From Bradyrhizobium paxllaeri (GTDB taxonomy: Bacteria > Pseudomonadota > Alphaproteobacteria > Rhizobiales > Xanthobacteraceae), in NCBI RefSeq assembly GCF_001693515.2, contig NZ_CP042968.1, positions 3,162,001-3,226,000 of the forward strand: a stretch of 64,000 nt of DNA, given 5' to 3'. Below, piece by piece: positions 27,995-43,160 of the stretch (its first letter is position 1; every line of letters begins with the position of its first letter). The notes under the pieces were generated by a model. The model worked only from the letters and a program-made list of their open reading frames with translations, did not search any database and was not told the origin of the DNA. Both the position numbers and the translations under genes were made by a program.

Positions 27995-28333
27995 ATGGCG
28001 AGAGACCGCAAAGACCTGGGGGCCCGCAAATTCGTTCGGGTCGACCTGCACAAGCAGGGGTTCCTGATTCCGGCGCCGGATGCGCCATGGATCCAGTGCT
28101 ACATCCTCGACATATCAGACAACGGCGCCTGTCTTGATGTCGGCGACCTCGCTGTGCCGAAAATGTTCGGCCTGTCGCTGACGGCAGGCGGCGAGGTGCG
28201 GCGGGTCTGCACGTTGATCTGGCGCAGGGGCGAACTGGTCGGCGTCCGATTCGTATCGGCGAAGGAACTTCGGGGTGAGATGGCGCCGCCTGGCGAAGGC
28301 GATGCCGCTTCACGGAAGGCGTCCGCTAACTAG
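27995..28333 (+). CDS. PilZ domain protein
   Basis: A 112-aa protein starting MARDRKDLGARKFVRVDLHK. A weak RxxxR-like start (near RKFVRV) and LDISDNGACLDVGD (near residue 40, the D/N-x-S-x-x-G motif) match a PilZ domain, which binds cyclic di-GMP in many members. WRRGELVGVRFVSAKEL closes the barrel. The N-terminal arginine motif is less perfect than in confirmed binders, so c-di-GMP binding is likely but not certain. It is tail-to-tail with the DUF6894 gene, their stop codons overlapping. Confidence 0.8.
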   Translation: MARDRKDLGARKFVRVDLHKQGFLIPAPDAPWIQCYILDISDNGACLDVGDLAVPKMFGLSLTAGGEVRRVCTLIWRRGELVGVRFVSAKELRGEMAPPGEGDAASRKASAN

Positions 28334-28584
28334 CGTTCGTCTTGATTCGTCTCCTGCAGCGTCTCCGCGACCAGGCGAATCCGGAACACCGGCTTTTTGG
28401 ATTCATCCAGCAATTCCATCTGCCACTCGGCATTTTCAGAGAGCTTCCGGGAAACATCCGCGATCATGTCGCCGCAGACGCCGGTCATTTCCTTCCAGGC
28501 GGCGTTATGGTCGACAAATTCCGCGCCGTCATTGCTGACGCATGCATCCTCGCCATGTCGAACGCGGAAGAAAAAGACCGGCAT
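28330..28584 (-). CDS. DUF6894-type small protein
   Basis: The start is placed at 28584 (MPVFFFRVRHGEDACVSNDG). The 84-aa product has the pattern of the small rhizobial DUF6894 proteins: a hydrophobic beta strand with F-F-x-R, an acidic stretch ending in A-W-K-E-M around residue 30, a central helix, and the strand pair WQMELLDESKKPVFRIRLVAE at the end. It is probably cytosolic. Function unknown. Several copies per genome are usual in Bradyrhizobium. It overlaps the stop of the PilZ gene. Confidence 0.75.
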   Translation of the reverse strand: MPVFFFRVRHGEDACVSNDGAEFVDHNAAWKEMTGVCGDMIADVSRKLSENAEWQMELLDESKKPVFRIRLVAETLQETNQDER

Positions 28585-28803
28585 GGCAAGCTGACCAAAT
28601 GCAAAATGGGCCGCTGCCGGCCCGTGCTCCCCCAAAAGCGCTGCGGGAGTGGATTCCTGGCGTGTCGAAAGATCAATACCGGGTTTTTACGGGCCCAAGC
28701 ACGTTGCCGGGCATATAAATCAGGTTATCCCTCAACCCTAACCTGATGTAATTGCTAAGAAACCTCTTCCATGAAGGGCCCGCGGAAGCAGCCGATCGAC
28801 GGG

Positions 28804-28983
28804 TTATTCCCGTTCGGCTTTTTTTAGCTCCCGATCGATCCGGAGCTGGACCCGCCGGATTGCAAGCAGATTGAGCTTGGCTTCGGTCTTTCCTGCGACC
28901 ACCCGCTCCCCGATTCGGAATTGCCATTTCCAGATGCCCGGAGCGATCGCGGTTACGCTATACTCGACGCCCTTGTGAATCAT
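28804..28983 (-). CDS. Small conserved hypothetical protein (59 aa)
   Basis: The minus strand from 28983 encodes MIHKGVEYSVTAIAPGIW and then KWQFRIGERVVAGKTEAKL, ending RRVQLRIDRELKKAERE before TAA at 28804. The order, two beta hairpins ('G.EYSVT...PG.W.W.F.IG..V..GKTE') then a basic helix, is that of a small protein family I recall from Bradyrhizobium and Rhodopseudomonas. Function unknown. At 59 residues it is easily missed by length filters. Confidence 0.65.
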   Translation of the reverse strand: MIHKGVEYSVTAIAPGIWKWQFRIGERVVAGKTEAKLNLLAIRRVQLRIDRELKKAERE

Positions 28984-29661
28984 ATAAGAATCCCGCTGCG
29001 GCTCCCCACCGCTTCAAAATTCAATCCCCGTACTTAAAATTGCAATTGGCATTCGGTACAGCTAGACAGAGCGTCCGTCACGTGCCGCCCTTGAACAGCG
29101 GCGAAGGGAGCGCGGGAGGTTGGAGGTACCTGCGCGGCCCCAATCCAAGGCGTTAGCATGGCGCGCCGTTGCGTCAGCTCGCGATCATTCTTCAAATGCG
29201 ACGCACGGCAAATAGCACCGGCGTTGGTCGTCTGTTCGATAAATAACGGTCGCCGCGCGGGGGTGTGCGCGGCGAAGTCCTTCTCCGCTGTAGGCGTTTC
29301 AACCCCGCGGACGCGTTAAAATTCCCGGCTGTCCCGTTTTTATGCCCCGTAAAAAGCACTGCGCCGCGCAAGCGGAATATCGTCGCTTGGCGGCGCAGGC
29401 CTATTCCCCGAGTATGCAATTGCCCAGGCAAAAATTTGTCTGGGCGAGACGAAAAAGGTTCAACGCCTTCAGGCGAATTTTCCGGGCGACGAATTTCGTC
29501 TTGGCAATGGCGCGCTGAAGCGGGCGGCTTGCGCGGTGCGCATCTGCTCGCGAGGGCGGGGTGGTCCTCCAGATTTTCCCCGCCGTCGGCGACCTCGCTG
29601 CATAGCTCCATGCGGTGGGGTCGTTGGGCTGGCGCCGACGGCCAGCTCTTCGGATCCTGCG
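28984..29661. other. Gene-poor spacer with one weak small frame
   Basis: No gene can be firmly supported. A 58-codon plus-strand frame at 29342-29518 (MPRKKHCAAQAEYRRLAAQA, basic C-terminus with FRRIFRATNF) might be a tiny protein, but it overlaps an imperfect inverted repeat (about 29359-29398, CTGCGCCGCGCAAGCG and its partner) and has no clear ribosome binding site. Confidence 0.35.
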
Positions 29662-29985
29662 TTAGATCCTGGCCATGCCGTCGTAGTGTCTGCCGCTATA
29701 GGGACCGATATGAACACCGGTCTTCATGCACTCCGTCTTGGCGGCCGTGCACATCTGAACCCTGTCGGATCGGTCGGCGGAATCGCGAATACAGGAAGCC
29801 GCGTAGGCGCTGCAGGTGTGCGGGATCGCGCGGCGGTTCATTTGCCTGACGTAAGCGGCCGCGCGGCCACCATCGGACGACTGGCAACACTTGCCGTTCA
29901 TTTTAGAGGCAGACGCGGGCGCAAGCGGGGACGACAGGACAAGGCCAGATGCGGCAAGCGACAGGATGACAGCGGCGATCTTCAT
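29662..29985 (-). CDS. Small secreted cysteine-rich protein
   Basis: The start is ATG 29985 (MKIAAVILSLAASGLVLSSP). The 107-aa product has a signal peptide cut near ASAS. The mature part contains six cysteines (KCCQSS, HTCSAYAASC, MCTAAKTEC), suggesting disulfides in the periplasm. The remainder is polar, ending YSGRHYDGMARI. I do not recognise a functional family; similar short Cys-rich exported proteins occur in rhizobia. Confidence 0.7.
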   Translation of the reverse strand: MKIAAVILSLAASGLVLSSPLAPASASKMNGKCCQSSDGGRAAAYVRQMNRRAIPHTCSAYAASCIRDSADRSDRVQMCTAAKTECMKTGVHIGPYSGRHYDGMARI

Positions 29986-30481
29986 TCGGCTCTCCCTTCC
30001 CGATGTTGTTATGCGCGGCATACAACCACGGCGGACGAGAGACGTCGTCTAACGATTCGGCAATGTGGGAGGATTTGGCTGAGCCGACCGAACGCATGCT
30101 CGACTACGGACAGGGACGCAGTAGAGCAGACGACGCGTTTGCAGGGGAGAAGAGCGCCGGTGGGCTGCCGCTCTCAATCCTGACGCGATGGATAAGGTTG
30201 CCGCGACGGAATGTGGGTTCGCGACGGTGCGTCTCCCGGCCGGACGGGCGGCGGCACTCGCGCGGGCTCCGGTGAGCGGTTGAGACTCAAGAGCCGTGTG
30301 AGGAGAGCGGCGCCATGGCGTTGAAGCATTGGCAGGAAGGGTTCGTAGGCGAGGGCGGTCATTTGTATCTGCATGTACGATGCATACCGCGCGCGCCTTG
30401 ACGGACGGTGCAGGTAAAGCTGCAAGCACATCTAAAATTGTAAGCGACCTCGCGTCTCCCTTGCAGACCTGGCCCACAAAC
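29986..30481. other. Intergenic stretch without supported gene
   Basis: Only short overlapping frames with no recognisable product are present on either strand. The last bases lead into the hairpin at 30482. Confidence 0.4.
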
Positions 30482-30510
30482 GATGAGGCCGCCCCGGTGG
30501 CGGCCTCATC
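30482..30510 (-). terminator. Hairpin downstream of small minus-strand gene
   Basis: GATGAGGCCGCC and GGCGGCCTCATC form a perfect 12-bp stem with a 5-base loop. On the minus strand it lies just after the stop of the small gene ending at 30517. The T-run after it is short (TTTG), so termination is probable but not certain. Confidence 0.65.
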
Positions 30511-30516
30511 GGAGAG

Positions 30517-30696
30517 CTAGCCTTTCGGCCGCTCTACATCAGGCGCCCGGGGGCTGGCGTCCGGCGCCTCTTCCCTTCTGGCCGAAAGGTCGGCGGCCTT
30601 GTCGAGAAAGCCCGCTGCGATATCCGGATCCGTGGTGGCCATTGCAAACTTGAGAAAGGTTGCCGCTTGTTCCGTCAGGTATTTTTTTCCCGGCAC
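30517..30696 (-). CDS. Small conserved hypothetical protein, GTG start
   Basis: Reading from GTG 30696 gives a 59-aa product MPGKKYLTEQAATFLKFAMA, TTDPDIAAGFLDKAADL, then a proline/glutamate tail ending DVERPKG. A GGGGAA ribosome binding site lies upstream. The helix 'A..FLKFA..T.DP..AA.FLDKAADL' looks like a short helical hairpin found in many small Bradyrhizobium proteins. Function unknown. A strong hairpin follows the stop, supporting it as a real transcription unit. Confidence 0.65.
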   Translation of the reverse strand: MPGKKYLTEQAATFLKFAMATTDPDIAAGFLDKAADLSARREEAPDASPRAPDVERPKG

Positions 30697-30872
30697 AATA
30701 CTGGTTCCCCGTTACTACTCTTCGCGCTGCACCCGATGCGATTACGCACTGCGGCGGAATCCGTTCCGGAGAAAAAGTACAAAAGTGAACTTAGGGCGGG
30801 CGTGCCACACACGATCGCCCCGTTCGGGCCCGTGGCGGCAATGGAACGGGGCGGTCCGGCCAGTTCCGACCG

Positions 30873-31046
30873 TCAGCCCTCGCTCAGAAGCTTGCCGGTT
30901 TCCTTGTGGATGAAATGAAGCCGGGTGCAGGCCAGGCAGAGGACGGACACATACGAATTGGGCCCGTCCTCCGGGGCGGTCGCCGGAAGCCAATGCTGAA
31001 CGTTGGTGCCCAGCCGCGGACATTTGAACAGGATGTGTCGGCCCAT
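30873..31046 (-). CDS. Small zinc-ribbon-like protein (57 aa)
   Basis: From ATG 31046 the minus strand encodes MGRHILFKCPRLGTNVQHWL, a short acidic linker, then VLCLACTRLHFIHKETGKLL. Cys9 and the later C-x-x-C (Cys37, Cys40), together with His residues, suggest a small zinc-ribbon-like fold. I recall many similar 50-70-aa proteins ('F.CP.TG..VQHW......C.AC.RLHFIN..TGKLLG') in rhizobial genomes. Function unknown. It is missed by minimum-length filters, and longer frames in the other phases are its shadows. Confidence 0.7.
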   Translation of the reverse strand: MGRHILFKCPRLGTNVQHWLPATAPEDGPNSYVSVLCLACTRLHFIHKETGKLLSEG

Positions 31047-31291
31047 GGGCGAGAAATATGCCGGGCCTCCAGGGCCGGGTCACTTCCGTATATTTGCGTA
31101 GTTGGGGCTGGGCGGCCGGAAGGAGGCGTCGTTCTCATGGGGCGAGCATGCGGCAAAATGCAACCAGAATGCTCCCTAGGCTTCGGGTATGAAAACTCCG
31201 TGGTGTTACGGAATCCCCAGTGCCCTTCAAAAGTTCTATGGTGGCTGTTGCCGGGGCTGCTTTTCATCCCGAACCAATTTGTACCGGCTGG

Positions 31292-31323
31292 GGGCCGCCT
31301 GCGAGGCGGCCCTTTCATTTTTG
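31292..31323 (+). terminator. Intrinsic terminator on plus strand
   Basis: GGGCCGCC, a TGCGA loop and GGCGGCCC form a perfect 8-bp GC stem followed by TTTCATTTTT. This is a textbook intrinsic terminator for a plus-strand transcript. No recognised plus-strand gene precedes it; see the findings for a possible small RNA or small gene starting near 31120-31140. Confidence 0.8.
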
Positions 31324-31410
31324 CGTGCAGGCGGACCACGGCTTGCGAAGCGAGGCTGCCGGATCACGCCGGCGCCGTCCTCGCACAGTACTTGCCTGAG
31401 GCGGCCTTCT

Positions 31411-31611
31411 TCAGATCGGGGCTTTCAGACCGGGCGAAGCCAACCATTCGCTGATGTGTATAGCGGTTTCGTTCTGCCGGATTCGGCGCAGGACATTGTC
31501 CCGGGCGAGGCCTGGTTCGAGCGTCTCAGCCTGCGCGTGCAACTGAGCCGTATCTTCGGCCAGTCGCTGTTCTAGCGTTGATGTCTGTGTGAAACGGCGA
31601 CGCTTTCGCAT
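31411..31611 (-). CDS. Small basic conserved hypothetical protein (66 aa)
   Basis: The start at 31611 (MRKRRRFTQTSTLEQRLAED) is preceded by AAGGAA. The 66-aa product continues QLHAQAETLEPGLARDNVLR and RIRQNETAIHISEWLASPGL. It is a short two-helix protein with a very basic N-terminus, of a type I recall as common in Bradyrhizobium ('RFKQT.SLE.RL......A..LPPG..R...LRKARQ.ETA.HI.EWL.SPGL..P'). Possibly nucleic-acid binding from the N-terminal RKRRRF. Function unknown. Confidence 0.7.
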   Translation of the reverse strand: MRKRRRFTQTSTLEQRLAEDTAQLHAQAETLEPGLARDNVLRRIRQNETAIHISEWLASPGLKAPI

Positions 31612-32209
31612 GCGCTGTTCCTTTCCACTGGGAGGAAGGCGGGAGCGCAATGAGGCGTTCTCATCACCGATAGAAGCCAAACACCGTGCGGTGATGATTC
31701 ATAATGGATCACAGGCGGGTGCAGTTCTGTCCACTTGTGTACGCAGCGCGAGTTAACTTTAGACTGGGACACGGCCTCGGAATACGGACGGTGCCCCTGT
31801 CCTTCTATCCGGATATGCCGCCCCAACTCTCACAGGACTACTCGCAGAGGAGAGGGCTCGTAATGAAAGAGGCTGCCAATTTGAGGCGGCCTCCGGATGT
31901 CCGTCATGATCTGATTTTTGCTTGTCGTCCCGGACCACCCCGCCTGACGCATTCATTGATTTTGTTGTCCATGAGTTCGATCTCGGCGTTAGAGGGTACG
32001 TTGCAGTGGCTGGTCGGGATCGTGAAGCTAAAATACGGACCGCCATGGGTCGGTGCTGGCCGAATCCGGCTACTCCCCAGTTCAAATCAAGGTCAGCGAA
32101 AGCGACAATGTCGGAAGCCGGACAGACGGGACCGGAATTGCGATCTAATGCGGGGCCGGGCGGCCGGGATCGTACCCCAGCAATTGCTGGCTCAGGGAAG
32201 ACGGCTGCC
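31612..32209. other. Gene-poor spacer with hairpin
   Basis: No firm gene. A plus-strand frame from TTG 31922 is open (FVVHEFDLGVRGYVAVAGRD) but unrecognised. GAGGCTGCC and GGCGGCCTC at about 31867-31892 form a possible hairpin. A segment at 32052-32087 is repeated in altered form at 32354-32390. Confidence 0.35.
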
Positions 32210-32335
32210 ATGATGGATCGATCCCACGAGATCCCACAGGACCTCCGTATTCTCGTCCGCATTGTCTCAGCTTGCACATTAGGTCTCTGGGCATTTGCAG
32301 CAGGCTTGCTGATCGGGGTCTTTCTGTTTTCGTGA
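32210..32335 (+). CDS. Small single-pass membrane protein
   Basis: A 41-aa frame from ATG 32210 (or 32213) encodes MMDRSHEIPQDLRILVRIVS followed by one membrane helix, LGLWAFAAGLLIGVFLF, ending at the C-terminus. A GGGAAG lies about 10 bases before the start. Small one-helix proteins of this kind are frequent in alphaproteobacteria and often go unannotated. It is flanked by two copies of a short repeated segment. Confidence 0.4.
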   Translation: MMDRSHEIPQDLRILVRIVSACTLGLWAFAAGLLIGVFLFS

Positions 32336-32565
32336 CCAAGGGCTGGTGCGGGTGCGGTGCTGGCCGAAACCGGCCACTCCGTCTTTCAAGACGGGCCAAC
32401 GAACTGACCCCGGTAAATGGTGCCGGGGGCTTTTGTCCGGGCTTTCGGGGGGAAAACCGCTAGTGGGCGGCATGCTTGATGTTTTTCCCGGAAGGAGAGC
32501 AAATCCGCAATAGTTCAACTTAGGATAGCGATGTCTAAATACGGACGGCGCCCGAGGGGCGAAAA

Positions 32566-32580
32566 GAACATATTGCGAAC
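32566..32580 (+). promoter_or_regulatory. LexA (SOS) box upstream of recA
   Basis: GAAC, seven bases, GAAC (32566-32569 and 32577-32580) is a perfect match to the direct-repeat LexA site known in alphaproteobacteria (GTTC-N7-GTTC on the other strand). It lies 104 bases before the recA start. recA should therefore be DNA-damage inducible. Confidence 0.9.
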
Positions 32581-32684
32581 ATAGAACAAACGTGGTACGA
32601 GATTCCTAGACGAAATAGCACCAAAAAAAGCCTCTCGCCGCCGTTTGTCCCGCTCGCGAATCCCCGCCATAAGGAGCACGTAAT

Positions 32685-33776
<1,092 letters not shown>

Positions 33777-33891
33777 GTTTCAGAAACGCTTCAGGGGTTA
33801 AGGCCTGAAACGTGACGGACGGGTGCTGTAGACGTTGAGTTGCCGACGTCTTCAGCGCCCGTTTTGTTTTTGTGTATCGTCGGAGAATGCA

Positions 33892-34882
33892 ATGAAGCCT
33901 CTGATCCTGACCGGCTGGCTGATGCCGGACTTTACAAGGGATGACTTCGCTGACCTCGCGCTGGATCTGGCTTTCTTCGACTTCGTCTGGGGACCGCAAC
34001 CCTCGCCGGATGCACTCGCAGCCCACCTCGGTCCCCGCACTCCAAGCCACAGCCACGAGGGAGCCACACACTGGTCGGACTGGGGCGGTGGTCAGTGGAA
34101 ACAGAGCAAAAGCAGGAAGTACCGTGATCTCAGCCTGGCTGAATTCTGCCAGCAATACGAAACCGTCGAACTATGGTTTGACGTGCGGCCGAAAGCGCAA
34201 CTGAAACTGATCTGGCTGCTCGATTATTTCCGCTCTTATCCGGAAACCGTTGGCAGGTTGAAGCTGCGTCTTGTCGATCTGGAGATGATCGGGCTCGAAA
34301 AATTTGGCCGGTGGGACCCGCCGGCCGTTGACGTCACGGAAAAGGAATTGGCGACAGCGAGCGCCGCCTGGCAGGCTTGGCGATCGCCCACGCCGCTAGC
34401 CTGCTTCGATCTGCTGCGAACTGATTTGAGCGCGTTGCCGCTGCTAAAGCAAGTGTTGGTGGATATGCTTGAAGAACTGCCATCGGCATCGACCGGGCTT
34501 GGCGCCAGCGAAATGCGGATGCTGGAGATGATCGCGAGGGGATATTCACTTACCAATGCGCTTTTCCATCTCCGGCAACTTCGTCACACCTATGTATTCG
34601 GCGAGTTTGAACTCGGCAATTTGCTGGAGGGCCTTGCGCACGGCCCGATGCCAGCCGTGGCCGGCCTCGATGATGAACTGCGCACGACCAGACGAGATAA
34701 CTACAGGGCCCGGGACGAGGCCTACAAGCGGAGCGAGCTTTCGCTGACAGAGTTCGGCAAAGCCATCGTCGCCCACAAGGAGGATTTTTCCCGTCACAAC
34801 CCGAATCGATCGCTGGTGGGGCGGCACCAGGCTCACCAACGATCATCTGTGGCGATGGGATCAAGTCCTGGTCGCGCCGTAG
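33892..34882 (+). pseudogene. Conserved rhizobial protein with C-terminal frameshift
   Basis: The start is ATG 33892 (MKPLILTGWLMPDFTRDDFA). The protein is a large conserved rhizobial family of unknown function with LAFFDFVWGPQPSPDALAAH, HWSDWGGGQWKQS, SLAEFCQQYETVELWFD, and a helical C-terminal half. Near 34804 the sequence has one extra A after CAC AAC CCG. In the shifted frame the end reads IDRWWGGTRLTNDHLWRWDQ and stops with TAG at 34880-34882, as expected for the family. Without the shift the frame runs on to 35097 through a palindromic repeat, giving a nonsense tail. Either the gene is frameshifted near its end or there is a single-base sequencing error. Confidence 0.7.
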
Positions 34883-34962
34883 CGCCATCATTGTGCCGCG
34901 TCTGCGGTGATAGCCGTGATGGGTTTCGCTCTCGCTCTACCCATCCTGTCGTATTGTTGCGC

Positions 34963-35041
34963 TGTCATTCCGGGGCGCATCGGAGATGCGAACCCGGAAT
35001 CTCGAGATTCCGGGTTCGCGCTAAGGCGCGCCCCGGAATGA
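34963..35041. repeat. Palindromic intergenic repeat
   Basis: GTCATTCCGGGGCGC and GCGCCCCGGAATGAC form the outer arms, with a second nested palindrome (CCCGGAATCTCGAGATTCCGGG) inside. This is a common Bradyrhizobium-type repeat. It sits between the frameshifted gene and the end of gcvP, and may help end transcription from both sides. Confidence 0.85.
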
Positions 35042-35055
35042 CGGGCTTTCGCCCG

Positions 35056-37929
<2,874 letters not shown>

Positions 37930-37961
37930 GGGTGCCTCGCTGGAATCTGCAAATTCGGTGT

Positions 37962-38059
37962 CATCGTCCGCGCAGGCGGACGATCCAGTACGCCGGGAAA
38001 TCAGCGATTAGGCCGAAAAGCCGCGGCGTACTGGGTCGCCCGGTCGAGCCGGGCGATGA
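37962..38059. repeat. Palindromic repeat inside the gcv operon
   Basis: CAGTACGCCG and CGGCGTACTG are the inner arms of a larger imperfect palindrome bounded by GTCATCGTCCGC and GGGCGATGAC. It lies between gcvH and gcvP and would form a stable structure in their shared mRNA. It may adjust the relative amount of GcvP. Confidence 0.75.
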
Positions 38060-38094
38060 CAGTGAGTGTGTGGTGGCGGAGCGGTTCATCTTCC

Positions 38095-38460
38095 TCACGC
38101 CGTATGGGCCTTGTAGGCGGCTTCATCCATCAGGCCGCCGAGTTCACTTTTGTCCGCGATCTTCAGTTTGAAGAACCAGGCCTTGCCGCCGGCGTCGGAA
38201 TTCACCAGTGCGGGCTCGGCGGCGAGCGCCTCGTTGACTTCGATCACCTCGCCGGAGATCGGCGCGTAGACATCGGAGGCGGCTTTCACGGATTCGACCA
38301 CCGCGGCGGCTTCGGCCTTCTTCAGGGCGCGGCCGACCTTCGGAAGTTCGACGAACACGACGTCGCCGAGCTGCGACTGCGCGTAGTCGGTGACCCCGAT
38401 GGTGGCGACATCGCCCTCGATGCGGAGCCATTCGTGGTCGGAGGTGAACAGCGTGGTCAT
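38095..38460 (-). CDS. gcvH: Glycine cleavage system H protein
   Basis: A 121-aa lipoyl carrier that shuttles the aminomethyl intermediate between GcvP, GcvT and the L protein. The start is at 38460 ([20 protein letters not shown]). [21 protein letters not shown] contains the lipoyl-bearing Lys, and the C-terminal [21 protein letters not shown] is typical. It starts 10 bases after the gcvT stop, so the two are tightly coupled. Length is normal. Confidence 0.98.
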   Translation of the reverse strand: MTTLFTSDHEWLRIEGDVATIGVTDYAQSQLGDVVFVELPKVGRALKKAEAAAVVESVKAASDVYAPISGEVIEVNEALAAEPALVNSDAGGKAWFFKLKIADKSELGGLMDEAAYKAHTA

Positions 38461-38470
38461 GAAACTTCCT

Positions 38471-39616
38471 CTAGCGTTTGTAAGTGTTGGGAACGAAGGG
38501 CATGGCAGCGACCTGCAGCGGCAGCCGCTGGCCGCGCACTTCCGCAAAAACCTGGGTGCCGTTTGCCGCGAGCGATGTCGGCAGATAGCCCATCGCAACC
38601 GGCGCATTCAGGCTCGGCCCGAAGCCGCCGGAGGTAACCTTGCCGATCGGCTCGCCCGCGGCACTATCGGCGAACAGTAGCGCGCCCTCGCGCACCGGCG
38701 CGCGGCCTTGCGCGAGCAAGCCGACGCGGCGGCGCGGTGCGCCGGTTTCGAACTGGGCGAGAATCTTGTCCGCGCCCGGAAATCCGCCGGCGCGGGCGCC
38801 GCCGTTGCGGCGGCTCTTCTGCACCGACCATTCCAGCGCGCCTTCGACCGGCGTCGTCGTGGTGTCGATGTCGTGGCCATAAAGACAAAGCCCGGCTTCC
38901 AGCCGCAGGCTGTCGCGGGCGCCGAGTCCGATCGGCAGCACGTCGGCGTTTTCCAGCAGCGCCGCCACCAGCGTCTCGGCCTGCGCGGCCGGCACTGAAA
39001 TCTCAAAACCGTCCTCGCCGGTATAGCCGGAGCGGGAGACGAAGCAGTCGAGGCCGGCGACCTGGCGCGGGCCGGCATCCATGAACCGCATGGCGGTGAC
39101 GTCGGTGCCAAGTTTCGCCAGCGCCGTTTCCGCCTTCGGCCCCTGCAGCGCGATCAGCGCGCGATCGGCCAGCGAATCGATGACGCAAGCTTCGGAGAGA
39201 TGGGCGCGTAAGTGCGCCTCGTCCTCGGCCTTGCAGGCGGCATTGACCACCAGAAACAGGTGGTCGCCGAAATTGGCCACCATCAGATCGTCGAGAAGGC
39301 CGCCGTCTTCGTTGGTGAACTGGGCGTAGCGCTGCCGTCCCGGCGGCACCGCCACGATGTCCTGCGGCACCAGCCGCTCCAGCGCCAGCGCCGCGTCCTC
39401 GACCTTGCCGGATTTCGCCCGCAGCGCGAGCTGGCCCATATGGGAGACGTCGAACAGGCCGGCGGCACTTCGCGTGTGAAGGTGCTCCTTCAGCACGCCG
39501 GCCGGGAATTGCACCGGCATCTCATAGCCCGCGAACGGAACCATCTTGCCGCCGCGCGCCACATGGAGCGCGTGCAACGGGGTGCGTTTGAGGGGAGATT
39601 CGTCGCGTGCCAGCAT
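38471..39616 (-). CDS. gcvT: Aminomethyltransferase, glycine cleavage T protein
   Basis: A 381-aa folate-dependent enzyme that releases ammonia from the aminomethyl-lipoyl arm and forms methylenetetrahydrofolate. [47 protein letters not shown] and [21 protein letters not shown] are signature blocks; the last contains the folate-binding region. It is first in the operon, 50-60 bases after the predicted tandem glycine riboswitch on the same strand. The start [17 protein letters not shown] gives a normal length. Confidence 0.97.
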   Translation of the reverse strand: MLARDESPLKRTPLHALHVARGGKMVPFAGYEMPVQFPAGVLKEHLHTRSAAGLFDVSHMGQLALRAKSGKVEDAALALERLVPQDIVAVPPGRQRYAQFTNEDGGLLDDLMVANFGDHLFLVVNAACKAEDEAHLRAHLSEACVIDSLADRALIALQGPKAETALAKLGTDVTAMRFMDAGPRQVAGLDCFVSRSGYTGEDGFEISVPAAQAETLVAALLENADVLPIGLGARDSLRLEAGLCLYGHDIDTTTTPVEGALEWSVQKSRRNGGARAGGFPGADKILAQFETGAPRRRVGLLAQGRAPVREGALLFADSAAGEPIGKVTSGGFGPSLNAPVAMGYLPTSLAANGTQVFAEVRGQRLPLQVAAMPFVPNTYKR

Positions 39617-39669
39617 TCGTTAGGCCCTCATGGGTTCCGGAGACCAGCCTCCGAAAACCCCAAGAAAGC

Positions 39670-39840
39670 CCCATCTGTCGCTGTGCCTGAGAGTATTATC
39701 CCGTCGGCGGACGCCCTGGGCATGCCGCCCGGCGTCACTTTCCAGATGTTATTTCGTCACGCGGTCCGTTTGCCTGAGAGTTTCCGGGGCGGTTGCTCCT
39801 TCGGCGCCGGCGCTGAAGCCGATCTCTCCCGACGTGACGC
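39670..39840 (-). promoter_or_regulatory. Tandem glycine riboswitch
   Basis: Read on the minus strand, the first aptamer runs from CGTCGGGAGAGATCGG through GCCGAAGGAGCAACCGCC to AAACTCTCAGGCAAACGGAC. The second ends with GACGGGATAATACTCTCAGG followed by CACAGCGACAGA. GGAGAG, CCGAAGG.GCAA and ACTCTCAGGCAAA are the conserved glycine-aptamer cores; the second copy has a weaker 5' side (CTGGAAAGTGACG). Both precede gcvT by about 55 bases. When glycine is present such switches turn on gcv expression. Confidence 0.93.
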
Positions 39841-40056
39841 CTTACAGATAAGAGGAAAACACAGGCCTGCCAAGCCTGTCAACGCAGCCGCAGCATTATC
39901 AACGGGATGTGCGTGTCCATCTTGTGTGCTGCGGCAAGCCTATGATCCGCCTGCACAGTTTCTGGACACCGCAGGCCGCCTTGTCTAAAAGCGTTCCGCC
40001 GGAAGGTTAAAAGGCTGGTTGCCGCCTGATCCGGCCCTTTGCCCGATTGGATGAAC

Positions 40057-42732
<2,676 letters not shown>

Positions 42733-42760
42733 AGCGAGATCGTGCCGGCAGGAGCCGACT

Positions 42761-43132
42761 TTACCGGCGACGGAAGATCATTCCGCCGTGATGGAGCGTA
42801 TCCTCGTCGACGAACCTGCCGTCAGCGGTAAATCCGGTGTCGTCCCAATAGTCGATGTGGTTGCCCTTGATCTCATAGCGGCCTTGATAGGCGCTCTCGC
42901 GGCTGCCGCGGGCTTCGTCGTAACGACCGTTCGGAAGAAGCTCATGGCGAATGCGGCCGTCATCGGTCACCCACATGCCAACGTAGGCGTGTTGCGCCAT
43001 TTCATTCCCCATGGACCGTTCTTCGGTCTTGCTGCCTGTTGAGACTTCGCTTGAAGCGAAAGCAATCGACAGTCCGGTGACATGGAGCGATACCAGCATC
43101 AGGGCACGTACGGTGAGGGGTCGACGCTTCAT
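42761..43132 (-). CDS. Atu4866-domain protein
   Basis: The start is at 43132 (MKRRPLTVRALMLVSLHVTG), giving 123 aa with an N-terminal signal-like segment. The C-terminal 80 residues, AYVGMWVTDDGRIRHELLPN, GRYDEARGSRESAYQGRYEI and TGFTADGRFVDEDTLHHGGM, match the small beta-barrel family first defined by Agrobacterium Atu4866. Function unknown; a lipocalin-like small barrel has been described for the family. It follows an NTF2-like gene by 28 bases on the same strand and is probably co-transcribed with it. Confidence 0.82.
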   Translation of the reverse strand: MKRRPLTVRALMLVSLHVTGLSIAFASSEVSTGSKTEERSMGNEMAQHAYVGMWVTDDGRIRHELLPNGRYDEARGSRESAYQGRYEIKGNHIDYWDDTGFTADGRFVDEDTLHHGGMIFRRR

Positions 43133-43160
43133 CTCGTCATGCTCCAATGATGGGCGGGTG

